Origin: Chara braunii
Lineage: Eukaryota; Streptophyta; Charophyceae; Charales; Characeae
Reading direction: 5' to 3'
Length of the DNA: 31,216 nucleotides
NCBI GenBank assembly: GCA_003427395.1
Contig: BFEA01000013.1
Location: forward strand, 2,710,212-2,741,427
The position numbers and the translations under genes are program-made. The stretch's first letter is position 1. Each line of letters starts with the position of its first letter. This document shows positions 1-9,957 of this stretch, one piece after another. The notes beneath the pieces were generated by a model that had not been told where the DNA came from, ran no database searches, and saw only the letters and a list, made by a program, of their open reading frames with translations.

Positions 1-41
1 CAAAAAAAAAAAAAAAAAAAAAAATTGACCCACTTTTGGAC

Positions 42-117
42 CCAACCGGAATTCCGGTTGGACCACCGGGGGTCCAACCGGCCCGGTTGGATCCGGGCCG
101 GTCCAACCGGCCGGTTG
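42..117. repeat. Cluster of CCAACCGG/CCGGTTGG palindromes
   Basis: Directly after a poly-A run (2-24) come three palindromes sharing the arm CAACCGG: a perfect 20-bp palindrome at 42-61, arms of 8 bp around one base at 74-90, and a perfect 14-bp palindrome at 104-117. Related CCGGTCCAAC/GGTTGACC wording recurs near 17210-17275. It probably belongs to a dispersed repeat family. The function is unknown. Confidence 0.7.
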
Positions 118-130
118 CCGGCACAGCCAT

Positions 131-180
131 GATGTATGTATGTATGTATGTATGTATGTATGTATGTATGTATGTATGTA
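131..180. repeat. (ATGT)n tetranucleotide microsatellite
   Basis: About twelve uninterrupted ATGT units lie roughly 65 bp upstream of the helicase exon, probably within its preceding intron. Confidence 0.95.
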
Positions 181-246
181 TCTCTTCAGAAGTTGCAAAA
201 GGTCTTTTCTCTGGGATCATTTTTTTGTGTTGTGTAATCTGTGCAG

Positions 247-345
247 TCTATTGGGGTAATAACTCCATACAAACAGCAGCTGAAGTGCTTACAGCGAGAA
301 TTTGAATCTGTAGCGGCAGAGAAGGGGCAGATATACATCAATACG
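247..345 (+). CDS. Single internal exon of a SEN1/senataxin-like superfamily 1 RNA/DNA helicase (partial)
   Basis: The reading frame gives a peptide beginning SIGVITPYKQQL and ending INT. This matches the RecA2 region of SEN1/UPF1-type helicases, just before the family's TVD-x-FQG motif. The exon is preceded by a pyrimidine-containing stretch ending in TGTGCAG (240-246), a good 3' splice site. It probably ends at 345 before GTAGAC, a weaker donor; reading on, the frame gives VDF and then leaves the family pattern. The 99 bp encode 33 residues in phase 0. SEN1-type helicases unwind RNA-DNA hybrids in transcription termination and RNA processing. No FQG-motif exon was found downstream in this window, so the gene continues outside it, has been cut by the retroelement at 591, or is a fragment. 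The family call is fairly secure; exon borders and gene integrity are inferred. Confidence 0.7.
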
Positions 346-590
346 GTAGACTTTTCTACATGCCTTGTCCATTTTGTTACTTTCCAGAAATGTTCTGGGT
401 GGGCCTTTTCTTTTCTTTTCTTTCCTGTTCATTTTGTGTGAAAGATGTGAACCATTTCTTGGTCCTTGCGGGGGGGGCATGGTAATCTTCTATTTATCCT
501 TCCAATTTTATCGGGTGTCCCGAAAGACTGTTTTCTTTTCTTTTTTATTTTTGTTTTTGTTTTTCTGTTTGCGTAGCCACTGGATGTTTA
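346..590. other. Probable intron sequence between the helicase exon and retroelement 1
   Basis: This stretch is T- and TTTTC-rich, has no recognisable coding sequence, and contains a short G run near 470. It ends in the 4-bp target duplication TTTA (587-590). It is probably intronic because it follows a donor-like GT. Confidence 0.45.
587..590. repeat. Target site duplication (TTTA) of retroelement 1, left copy
   Basis: TTTA precedes the 5' LTR and recurs at 16919-16922 directly after the 3' LTR. It is four bp long. With so short a match the boundary could shift by a base. Confidence 0.65.
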
Positions 591-1711
591 TAAAAGGGCC
601 TTTACTCGATACAGGCCTTGTAAAAGTAAAGCATCGCGAAAGGGTATCTCGCCAGGACCCAGAAACGTGAAAGCAGGTCAAAGGTCAAGTTCTCTAGCAA
701 AGGGCACATCCTAAACTAAAGCAAAGGTCATTGCAGCAGGACATACCTGTTCGACCAGGAGATGCACATGTCATGTCTGTTCAGATAAGGGTGTGTCTGT
801 ACGTGCAGTCAGTCTGTCTGTTCGTGCAACGGAGAGTGTCTATTCACACTGTGTGAGTGTCTGTTCAGGCAGTAAGTGTGTCTATTCGTCCAAAGTTGTG
901 CCTGTTCGAAAGTAAGTGAATTAACAGAGTCCCAGTTCTGGTCTAAGTCTAGAGGACAGTCCAGTTCCAGATGTCCAAGTCCAAATCTAGGCCAAGAGGC
1001 CTCACCAGCAGTTGACTTTCATTGGGACAAGTACTGGGACACATGCAATGCAGGGTCTGGGACAAAAGAAGGCCTGAAGCAGCCAAATGCAGACCCAGCG
1101 TGTGGAGGCCAGCACTATAAAGGAATCGGCCAGCCTCATTGCACGCCAGATCTCCACTGGCATTCTGTGCGTGGAAGTGCTGAGGCACTTGTGCGCCAGT
1201 CAGGAGGAACAGCGCTGGAGGACGAAGATGCGCTATGTGAGGGAAGAAGACTGTGCGCTGGAATGAGATGCAGCCATAGCTGCCCAGCGAGTTGGTAGTA
1301 GTAATAGAGGGTTAGTAGTAGTCAGCTATGAGTAGCATTCAGAGTAGATCCTAGTGGAAGAAGAGTGAGTATGCATCGTAGGAGGAGAGGAGACTAAGAC
1401 AGAAGAGTGTTCAAACAAGGTTGGGCTATGAAAGATACTTACCTGAGTTGGATTTGATATGCAGAGGTGGCGCTGATGTGTAGAAGCCTTCTGGTTGAGT
1501 TGGAAGAGAGATTTGCTCCTGCGCTGATGAGCGCTGGACTCAGGGAACTATGGAACTCTTTGTAATCATATTTTTGATAATATAATCTGCGCAACTTGAT
1601 CTTCTCTTCTCATCTATCTTTGTCTCGTGTGTGAAGACCTCAGCTCATTACGTGTGATGATAATGCATGCTGTGAACACTCTTGCGTGAGATGGTCCCCA
1701 GGACCCATGCA
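591..1711 (+). repeat. 5' LTR of retroelement 1
   Basis: It is about 1121 bp, starts TAAAAGGGCC, ends CCCATGCA, and is repeated at 15807-16918. By eye the two copies differ by about a dozen substitutions and a few short indels, roughly 1 percent. The start is not the canonical TG. A TATAAA box lies at 1116. The LTR holds a 140-codon open frame (876-1298) that is probably chance. Confidence 0.92.
1116..1121 (+). promoter_or_regulatory. Candidate TATA box of the 5' LTR
   Basis: TATAAA in the context CACTATAAAGG sits mid-LTR, where a U3/R promoter would be expected, and is conserved in the 3' LTR at 16324-16329. The transcription start would be about 30 bp downstream. This is inferred from motif and position. 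Confidence 0.5.
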
Positions 1712-1716
1712 AAATT

Positions 1717-1728
1717 TGGTATCGGAGC
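1717..1728 (+). other. Primer-binding site of retroelement 1 (initiator Met tRNA)
   Basis: TGGTATCGGAGC lies 5 nt after the 5' LTR end. It matches the plant initiator-tRNA-Met primer site TGGTATCAGAGC with one change. It primes minus-strand DNA synthesis. Confidence 0.85.
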
Positions 1729-2716
1729 TGGAAGCTCGTTGCACTCATAGCGCTGGCATGAGCAAGGCCAGCGAGAAGAGATGATGCTGAAGATGTGGTG
1801 ATGGAGAATTAGTAGAGGAAGGAGGGAGGAGAAGAAGTGTTGCGATAGTGGGGGAAGCAGGCCGAAGAAGAAGAGGCGAAGTTTACTTACCTGGAGCGTG
1901 CGGAGCGTCGTGGAGCATCATCAGCGGTATCTCCAACAAGAGAGAAGCACCTCCTGCCCTTAACCTGCATGCATGTGTGTGTCCCCTACTTTCTCTGTCC
2001 TCCCCTCTGAAGGTGACTGCTGCTGGACTGGAAGTCAGGACTCGACCTGGATCATCGTAGTGTGTCAGAGTCTGAGTCATCAGAGTCTGGATGGTCCAAA
2101 TGCAATGTGTCAGGGCCTGGTCACGTTAAATTAGGTGGTCAGTGTTCTGCGAGTAGGAGTAGAGTTCTCTCCTACCCCTCTCGATAAGCAGGCTGTGTCA
2201 CGTCATCAGGAAATGTGAACCGATGTGGGTGGTGGCTATGTGCCACGTCAGATTGCAAGAATAAGGCCGCACAAGTAAGATGATAAACATATATCGGGCT
2301 AATTAAAGCCAAGAAGAAAGAAAAACGTGAGTAAAGTATTGTTGCCTGGTTGACTACGTGAGCCATTGCATCTGACACTTCTGCGCGTACTCCATACCTG
2401 CATCCAACAGCCAGTCAGTTAGTAGCATCAAGGGGGAGATCAGCAAGATACCAGAAACGCATTGCAAAGAGTGTGATCCAGAAAAGCCAGACAGCATTAA
2501 AAAAAAACAAAAAAAAAAAAGGATATATACAAGGAACAAGCATTGATTTCAGTTTGAATTGAGTGTTCATTGTGCACAGCACCTTTTACAGTCGACAAAA
2601 AAAAAAACTAAGTATAGTACTCCATTCGCCACTCATTAAGACTGTGTAGACAAGCAAGTTAGAGGGGGATAGTGCTGTGGTGAGCCGGTGTAGGACCCCC
2701 TGTGCCGATCCTCACC
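1729..2716 (+). other. Untranslated leader of retroelement 1
   Basis: About 1 kb lies between the primer site and gag. It has no convincing coding frame. It contains purine-rich stretches (about 1800-1880), a TTACTTACCTGG motif at 1883-1894 that is an antisense splice-donor consensus, A tracts near 2500-2520 and 2600, and a few ACGTCA motifs near 2205-2250. Packaging signals would be expected here but cannot be recognised by eye. Confidence 0.6.
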
Positions 2717-3868
2717 ATGGACGACTATCCCATCCAGGGCCTATTGGCCCTTTCTGTCCTATTGGGGCCACTGTTCAGGTTCATGTTTCCATTGGGGTTC
2801 GGACGCGTGTGTACGTCCCGCATGTTAATGCGATCGGGAACAGTAAAGCCTGGGCCCACACCTGCGGAACAAGCAGAGATTGACCGCAGGCTGGCAGAGA
2901 AAAAGAAGGAAAAAGAAGCTAAAAAAAAACAAAGAGAAGAAGAAGCAAAGAGAAAGATGAAAGAAAAGATGGACAAGGAGTTAGAAGAAGAGTTGAAGAG
3001 TATACGAGAAGAAGAAGAAGAAGAAGAACAGGATGAAGGAGAGACATTGCAAAGACATCGTCATCTTGATATACCTGAAAGTAGTACAGCCAGCCGGCTT
3101 CCCGTTGAACCGTTGGACTGGGCTGGTTAGTATTACTACTCCAGCGAATTATTAAGGGAGTCTGAAGAAGAACGGGATACGTTCATCGCAAAGTTGGGTA
3201 CTGTAACCGACACAGTCGAGCGCAATCTAATGCTGGAGGAGAAGAGGGTGGAGTTTAATAATAAATTGTTAGCAGCCAGAAGACAAGAAGTGGAAGAAAA
3301 AAAGAGGCTGCAGGCAGAAGGGGAAAAACTGCAGAAGGCTTTAGAAGCTCAAAAGGACAAACCCTCTACAACAGAAGAACAACTTGCTCTCCTCAGAGAG
3401 GCTGTCCTCAACACAAGACAAGACATGGCCTTAATGTGTCAGACCTTACAAAGGGTAGAGACACATCGGGTTGAATTCAAATTTGTTTGGAACAACTTCC
3501 TAGAAAAGTCAGCCAAAAATGTTGACCAGCATGTGCAGACATACATCAAGGCCTTGGACGAACATGTCACCAAGACTTTCACTCCCGAAGTTATAGAAAA
3601 AATTGTAAAGGGAGCTGGAGGCGGGGGAGGAGATGGTGATGACGATGGCGATGATGACAAGAAGGGGGAAAAAAGTGGGGATCCGAAGGGAAAACTTCCA
3701 TAGGAATTAGGGCAGGTTAGTAAGATTAAACTTAAACTGCCATGGACCTATAATGGGAAGAAAGAAGAGAGTGTTTTGCATTGGGCAGCAGCAATAGAAA
3801 CATATGTATACGGGCAGCAAATCCCGTACTGTGACAGGGTGCTAATGGCAAGTTCATGCATGGGAGGC
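2717..3868 (+). pseudogene. gag: gag of retroelement 1, 5' part (interrupted by hAT)
   Basis: Gag forms the retrotransposon's particle and binds its RNA. The start at 2717 has a good Kozak context (CACCATGG). The first segment becomes a highly charged Lys/Glu coiled coil (about 2880-3050). After an in-frame TAG at 3128-3130 the same frame continues with another coiled coil (about 3200-3360) and a Gly/Asp/Lys-rich tract (3614-3690). A second in-frame TAG follows at 3701-3703, then a conserved gag core stretch (3704-3868) with LPWTYNG and LHWAAAIETYV wording. The frame stops being gag exactly at 3868, where the hAT element begins; it resumes at 11203. If read as a single frame, both TAG codons would be Gln (CAG) after one C-to-T change. 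The N-terminal coiled coil could be a separate domain; the retroelement assignment rests on continuity of frame. Confidence 0.8.
3861..3868. repeat. Target site duplication of the hAT element, left copy (TGGGAGGC)
   Basis: The 8-bp sequence recurs exactly at 11195-11202. Eight bp is the diagnostic duplication length for hAT elements. Confidence 0.93.
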
Positions 3869-3893
3869 CTAGAATGCACGCTGGTCGCGGCCG
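3869..3893 (+). repeat. Left terminal inverted repeat of hAT
   Basis: It starts CTAGAATGCACGC and pairs with the right end (11170-11194, read on the minus strand). The match is strong in the first 13 bp and again, with a one-base gap, through GCGG-CGAG. Confidence 0.85.
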
Positions 3894-4320
3894 AGTTCGG
3901 GCCAGGCCGCAGCCGGCGGCCTAGGCTGGGACCCCCCCGGCCGCGGCCGGCCCGGCCGAGTTTTTTCGGCCACGGTGTCGGCCGATCTGGGGGGCGGTTT
4001 TCGGAGCGGGGTGCGGGTTTGGGCTGGGGGGGTGGGGAGGCACCCCCTCAAAGTGACAGGGCGTCAAAAAAAAAAAAACCGGGGGGGTCCTGCACAAGAC
4101 CTTGGAAGGGTGGCCCGCGAAAAATCCAGCGGCCCCCATGTGCAGGTTCGTCGATGCGGGGTCGCAGGGAGGAGGGTCTGGAACAGTGGAAAAATTAAAA
4201 AAAAAATATTTGACCCCTACGGGGGCGGCCCAACGTGGGTTTGATGGGCCGTGCGGCCAGGCCGGGTCGAAGCTAGACGGGGCTGCAGATGGCAGACCCC
4301 AGGTGGATCAGGGCCTCACG
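3894..4320. other. Left subterminal region of hAT, GGCCG-rich
   Basis: This region is very GC-rich, with many GGCCG, GCGGCCGG and GGCCTAGGC words to about 4000, then G runs (4025-4090) and an A13 tract. Similar words, including GGCCTAGGC, occur at the right end (11107-11155). Such subterminal repeats are known transposase binding zones in hAT elements; that role is inferred here. No coding sequence is recognised. Confidence 0.6.
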
Positions 4321-4810
4321 CACTGAAAGGTAGGTGTCAGTTTCATTAATGAGGGCGATGACAGTTCGTCGCTTATTTTAAAACAACACATTCATGGCAA
4401 TCATAAGTCAGACCCTGTTTGGCATACCAATGTCAAAACACATTGGAAATCAATCACAGTGCGGCGAACCACAAGTTTCAAACAATGATAATAGGCAAGT
4501 GTGTCATAGTGTGTGTTCACTCATGAGACTGATGGACATTCATTAACACATCATTTATGTAAGAACACATTCATTAGCACATCATCCCTATGTCGCATCT
4601 GAAATTAACAGCACATTCATAATGGAGGCATCCATGACATGCAGGTGTAAGGCATCGGAGAAGCACATAATTTGCAACAATCACGATAACAGAGCAGAAA
4701 ACAATCACCAAACAACAGCGACTCAGATGCAAGACCAATGTTGGCGGAGGAACAAGAACACGAGCAAATATATGACAAAGCATTTCAATGGAAATGCGTA
4801 TGTACAAGAC
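4321..4810. other. AT-richer non-coding stretch within hAT
   Basis: No gene is recognised. There is a short direct repeat of ACATTCATTARCACATCAT (about 4537-4555 and 4567-4586) and several other ACACATTCAT words. Confidence 0.5.
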
Positions 4811-5118
4811 TGAAGCCAAAAACTGGACCTGTAGTCTCTGCTACACAACAGAGTAGCAAAAAAAAAACTGGACCCGTCGACGGGCGTCGTCTCTACTGTA
4901 CAACCGAGTAGGGAAAAAAAAATGAAAACCCTAATGTCCACATCGTCTCTAATGGAGTATGGAAAAAAAAAAATGAAAACCCTAATGTACAACCGAGTAG
5001 GAAAAAAAACCGGACCCATCGTCTCTGCTACACAACAGAGTAGCAAAAAAAAACTGGACCCGTCGACGGGCGTCGTCCGTATTGTACAACCGAGTAGCAA
5101 AAAAACACCACGGACGTC
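4811..5118. repeat. Degenerate minisatellite within hAT
   Basis: Alternating units carry ACAACMGAGTAG, an A7-A11 tract, then either CTGGACCCGTCGACGGGCG or ATGAAAACCCTAATG. The palindrome CCCGTCGACGGG appears at 4873-4884 and 5059-5070. Open frames across it on both strands are products of the repetition. Confidence 0.8.
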
Positions 5119-5315
5119 GTCATCTCCCACCAGAGCGCGCGCGGCCTCTCCCGGAGGACGTGCGGCCATGCGCTCCTCCCTGGCGCCCTCCTCTCCCTCC
5201 GGCACCTGTGCCCCATGCCCCACTGACGTATGCCGCATGTGCTGCAGCAGCCGCCGCGGCCACCGCGGCCACCTGTGCCCTGTGTCTGCGGGCCGCAGTC
5301 TCGATCGGCTCGGAC

Positions 5316-6328
5316 TCAGTGTCTGCGTCCTCGTCCTCCTCCGCCTGCAGCAATCCCCCTCTCTCTCTCCCTGTGAATCGCGTCCAACGCTGCCTGCCCA
5401 GCGGCGACCCCTGCAGCGAGTCGAGCCTCAACCTCTGAGAGACCATGCTGTCGTCTCGTCCCGGGACGCATCAACAATTCCTCCTCGCCCGATGTGAACT
5501 GCTCTCCCCGCAGCCTGTCCGTGGATGTCCCTGGGGCCTCGAGGACCAATGTCCTCCTCGTCTCCGCTCGTGACAAACCAAGCATGCGGCCTGCCATCTG
5601 CAGGCTCGGACGTCCGGACCCGTCCTCTGCAGCCTGCGTCTGAACAGGCGCACGTCCCGTGAAGACGCCCCTCCCAGCGTCGTAATCCGCCCGCAACCGG
5701 TCCCCGACCCGATGAACAGTTGACCATCCGCCACCCACACCTCCTCGGACTGGCGGCAGGGAACCACCACTGTGCGCAACTCCGGGTGCCACCGTCCGGT
5801 CCCCGGTGTCAACCCTGCCCTCCGGAGTCCGTGCGGGCGCGCCTGCGTCTGAACAGGCGCACGTCCTGTGAAGACGCCCCTCCCGGCGTCGTAATCCGCC
5901 CGCAACCGGTCCCCGACCCGACGAACAGTTGACCATCCGCCACCCACACCTCCTCGGACTGGCGGCGGGGAACCGCCACTGTGCGCAACTCCGGGTGCCA
6001 CCATCCGGTCCCCAGTGTCGACCCTGCCCTCCGGAGTCCGTGCGCGCGGTGGAGGCATTGATCCTGCACTATCTCTGCCGCCGTCGCTGCGTCTGCCGGA
6101 CCCCACCTCACCCGCACCGGACTCCCTCCCTCTAACGCCGCTGAGCGACGAACCCGACCAGTGAGGGATCTGCACTGTGAACAGCGGTGGTGAATATACC
6201 CTCCCAGGGGCCCGCTGCTTGCCGCTCTTGCGGCTCAGGTGTGCAAAAGGGTCATCCGTCAACGCATGCGCCAAAGCGTCGGCGTCGAAGAAAGTGTGCG
6301 CTGTCCCATCAGGGCGCATGGGAGGCAC
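5316..6328 (-). pseudogene. 3' coding tail or second reading frame of the hAT element
   Basis: The minus strand continues to look coding beyond the transposase core, in shifting frames. A segment at about 6205-6328 contains DADALAHALTDDPFAHLS. The duplicated block 5632-6049 encodes PELRTVAVPRRQSEEVWVADGQ-like wording in one of its frames. A segment at about 5319-5640 ends in an Ala/Glu/Arg-rich helix-like stretch (SEVEARLAAGVAAGQAALD). No known domain is recognised. It may be the extended C-terminus of the transposase, joined by introns or broken by frameshifts, or an accessory product of the element. Frame changes make an intact protein unlikely as read. Confidence 0.4.
5632..6049. repeat. 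Tandem duplication, 2 x 209 bp
   Basis: Copies lie at 5632-5840 and 5841-6049, over 90 percent identical by eye, beginning GCCTGCGTCTGAACAGGCGC. As 209 is not a multiple of 3, the duplication changes the minus-strand frame. Confidence 0.92.
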
Positions 6329-9300
6329 TGTTGGGGTTCCTCAACACCAAGGCAAGCCTATACAGATCGTCCTCCGAACCGTGGTCGTCGTCATCGTCGC
6401 CGTCCGGTCCATCGTCTCCACCGACACCCGCGGTATCCCCATCTCCACCGGGTCCACCCGCTCCTCTGCCGCACACTGCGGCGCCCTGTCCCTCATCACC
6501 CGCGGTCTCGCTGTCGCCACGGCCCCCACTAGGGGACCCACCGCCCATGACAACATCCTGCCTCTCAGGGACACCCGTGGCGGCATCCTGCCCCTCATAA
6601 TCGAACTCCCCCTGAACCGCCTCCTCAGGGACACCCGAGTCGTCGACGTCACGACTCCCCTCCCCTCCTGTCTCCAAGTCCCTCTGCCGACGCTGCTCGT
6701 CGAGATACGTGAACCGACCCTCCCACTGTGGCAAACTCCTCAGCCGCTCCTCCTCCTCTCGGTCCAAACGGGCATCCCTCTCCTCCTCGGTCTCAACAAC
6801 GCCCCGCTCAATGTCCCCGTGTGTGCGCACATCCTGCGGTGAGGCACGTCGACGTCCCTCGACGCTCAAATCTGCCAAGCTCCCACCAAGCCCTATGTCC
6901 TCGAAGTCCTGTGTGCGGAGCACCGACGGCGAGCGGGGGAGGATACCGGCATCGGAAGGAGTCCTCTCCCCCCCACGATCCTCGCCGTCATGTGTCCGGT
7001 CTCTGCCTGCTGCCGACACCAACCTCTCCGAACGGCTGAGTGGCTCCCCCTCGGGCTGTGCAGAAATCGGATGATGGGAGGGAGAGAAGCGACGATCGCG
7101 AAGGGGCACCTCCTCATCCTCGGCCTCCCCCTCGCCTCGCTGTCGCTCCTAACCTCCCAACGCCTGCCTGTCTGCCGAAGACCTCCCCGTGGCTGCTGCT
7201 CCCCCGAGTCGTCCACGCGAACCTTCGCATGCGAACGTCCTCCATGACCACCGCCGGCTCTGCTGCTGCCACTCGCCGGCGCGGTCGACGGCACAGCACC
7301 AGTGATAACTGGTGTGAATGAATCTGTGCCGTCACGACCCCCACCGTAAGTGAAGTACACTCGCTCAGCCGTCGGGTCACGACTCAGCGGCGTGTCATCA
7401 TCGTCAGTCCAGTCGTCGTCGATGTCGTCGTCTGCCGCAGCAGCGTCCACATCATCCCCACCCTCCGGCCACGGTCGCAGCTTCGTCGCTCTGCTGCCGA
7501 ACACGTCGCGAATCGAACGGGTTCTGGACGGTCGGTTGTCACGGAAAGCGACAATCTGCCGCTGGATCTCCTGCACTCCCCACACCTCGGGCTCCACATC
7601 TCCCTCGTCATCCTCCTCCTCTGCCGCCATCCCCCCCCGACCGCTCCCCATAACCCATGGCAACACGTAGCCACCACCCTGCCGTGCGCACGAGGCCAGT
7701 TTGAGATTGGTGGCAATCTCAACCAGCTGTGCAAGCTTGGCGAACCCAAGCTTGCAGCGCCTCGCCGTGTTGACGCGCTCGTGCTCCGCCCAGTTCCTCT
7801 CTGCTGGAGAGGCAGACGTCCACAAATGCATGACACGGATGGCGATGGTGCGCAACTCCGGGTGGGCACGTCCATGCTCGAACCACCACGCTGCACATCG
7901 CTCGGTCTCGCTGTCCCCCCTGCAATCTGCCGCCTCGGCATCGGAGAGCTCACGATCTCCCCAATCCCCTCGCCTCGAGTGGAACACCCTCATCTGGTCC
8001 CTCACGGTCCTGTACAATAACCCGACTGGATCGCCGCCTGTCTGCACCAGGAGAAATCTGTCGCACTCCTCGACCACAAGGCGGTCGTCGACGGTCGTCT
8101 GCAGCGAATGGTAATACGTGAGGGACCGTCGGCGAGGGTTGAGGAGGTGGGCCGCGGCATGTGCGGGCTCTAGCATGTGGAGGTTGCGGATGGCAACCTC
8201 ACGCACGCACGGCTCGATCATGTTCGTCGGCACATCGACCCTCCTCATCAACTGCAGCAGATGCCGACTCCACTCGTAAACGACGGACATCATTATCCCA
8301 CCTCTATCCATCTTGCGCAACAGCTGGTGGACGGGCGACATGACTAGGATGGCGTAATGGACACGCTGCCAAAACTCCCCGTCCCGGATCTGCTGCTGCA
8401 CCCACTGCGCCTGAGATACGTGGGCGCGATCCCATGGGATGCGTGCCCAAGCATCCCCGTGCAACATGCTCTCCAACGCGTCTCGTCAGCCTTTGAGACA
8501 CATCAGCATCAGGAAAACCGATGGAAACCGTGTCTCAACGGGCTCGATGAGCTGAACGCGAGGGCTCACCTTCCTAAACAGGGCGTGAGCAGCGCACAAG
8601 CGCTCGAGCGCGGATGCCGGTCTCCTTGACCCACACCACTCGCGTCCCGATATCTGACAACATCAAGTTGCAGACATGGGTGGAGCAGGGGAGCCAAGTG
8701 ATCCTCCTGATGTCAGGCTCGGGGTCTGTGGCGAACCTGCGCGTTGCCGCCGTATAGTTACTGGCGGAGTCTGTGCAGAAGCCGATCACGTCCTTTGCAG
8801 GAAAGGACAAGATGATGGCCCGCCACCTACGGTACACGACGTCCGCTATGTCTCGGACCGACCCATCACGTGCGACGGTGGCGTACAGCAGGGCGCCATT
8901 GGCGCTCCCGGCCAGGAAGTTCACGAGCGGCTTGCCGCTGCGCGACTTCCTCCCATCGGAAAGGATAGTAGCACGACTGTGCCGGAAAGTGGCGCGCACC
9001 TCGCTCACCATCGTAGCCACCTTCGTCCTCTGCGAAGGGATACCGGCCCCCGCTGTAACCCTGAAGGAGGGAAACCGGAACTGGATAGAGCGAGGCACTC
9101 TCTCGGCTGCCTGCCGCACCCTCTGGAACTCCGGACCACGGAAGGCGTTGAATGGCAACTTCTTCACGTAGATCCACTGAAGCCACGCGTCATGGAACTC
9201 GGCCAACTTCTCCCTGGCGTACATCTCGACAATCGTGGTCTGCCGAGCCCTCTTCTCCCTGCCCGTGTCTGGCACCTCGACGCCAGCCTGCCCCACTGTC

Positions 9301-9957
9301 CTCTTCTCCCTCCTCGCGCGCTCCACCTCACCGGTGCCCTAGTAGCAGGACCCGCTCCACCGACGCCTCTCGACGTCATCACCACCTCCTCCCCTGGCAG
9401 GTTAGGCTCTCCGACTGCCTCGTCTGCCTCGTCTGCAACCGCCCCCTCCCTGGCCCCACCCTCGCGGCCATCCTCCTCATCGAGGGCGTCCTGAATGTCG
9501 TCCCTCTGTCCCGTATGCTCTCGTCTGCCATCCACCTCTGCACCGGCTGAGCAGTGGACGGCACAAATGTGCAGTCCGTGCCGTTCCAGAGTTCCGCGAG
9601 AACTCTCATCCCCCCAGCCTTGCAAAACTTCGACTGCGTAAAATGACGCGCGGCCTTCGACGACCCCCCTTGAAACAGGTGGCCTCATAAGTTGCAACTC
9701 AACTTTCGGTCCCCGTGGATCTTCGACTGGTCCCCGGCGTACTGGCCCGCGGTGACGTAGTTCCAAACAATGTTCCCTCGCCTCAACTTCGCCATCTCCT
9801 TCTCGGACAGCGGGTCGAATCGGGCACCCCTAGACCCCCCCGCACCGCTGCTCCCTGCACCCCCCGTCATCGCCCCCCCACAAGGATCCAACAAGTCGTG
9901 ACCTCGATCTTCGATGTCGTCTGACCGTGCCGCACCGTCGATGTAGCGTCCCCTCAA
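6309..9957 (-). pseudogene. hAT transposase (degraded)
   Basis: The transposase would bind and cut the element's ends in the nucleus. Reading from 9957 downward: a Gly/Ser-rich start and FDPLSEKE..RRGNIVWNYVT (about 9770-9957); a BED-type zinc finger whose second Cys position is a TGA (9685-9687), after which the same frame continues through RHFTQSKFCK and MRVLAELWNGTD; an acidic linker in another frame; then 9326-8574 with the DUF659-like catalytic domain, the first Asp in ILSDGRKS (8955-8957), the second in FCTDSASNY (8769-8771), and WLPCSTHVCNLMLSDIG. A one-base shift near 8600 leads to a frame with another TGA (8486-8488), then 8476-6893 with the C-terminal hAT dimerisation region (SASPAERNWAEHERVNTARR, about 7690-7865). 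A further shift near 7110-7150 leads to an acidic tail ending about 6309. Some frame changes could be introns; the two TGA codons and the lost Cys argue for a dead gene. Confidence 0.88.

Noticed and set aside
876-1298. 140-codon open frame in the 5' LTR, repeated at 16084-16506 in the 3' LTR
   Set aside because: Its conservation only reflects near-identity of the LTRs, the reverse strand is also partly open, and the peptide resembles no known family.
4723-5497. Open frames on both strands over the A-rich minisatellite
   Set aside because: Repetitive low-complexity translation, no domain, explained by tandem units.
5632-6049. CRISPR-like or satellite array
   Set aside because: Only two long contiguous copies without spacers; it is a simple tandem duplication.
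6187-9550. Plus-strand open frames opposite the hAT transposase
   Set aside because: Shadows of GC-rich minus-strand coding sequence; no domain on the plus strand.
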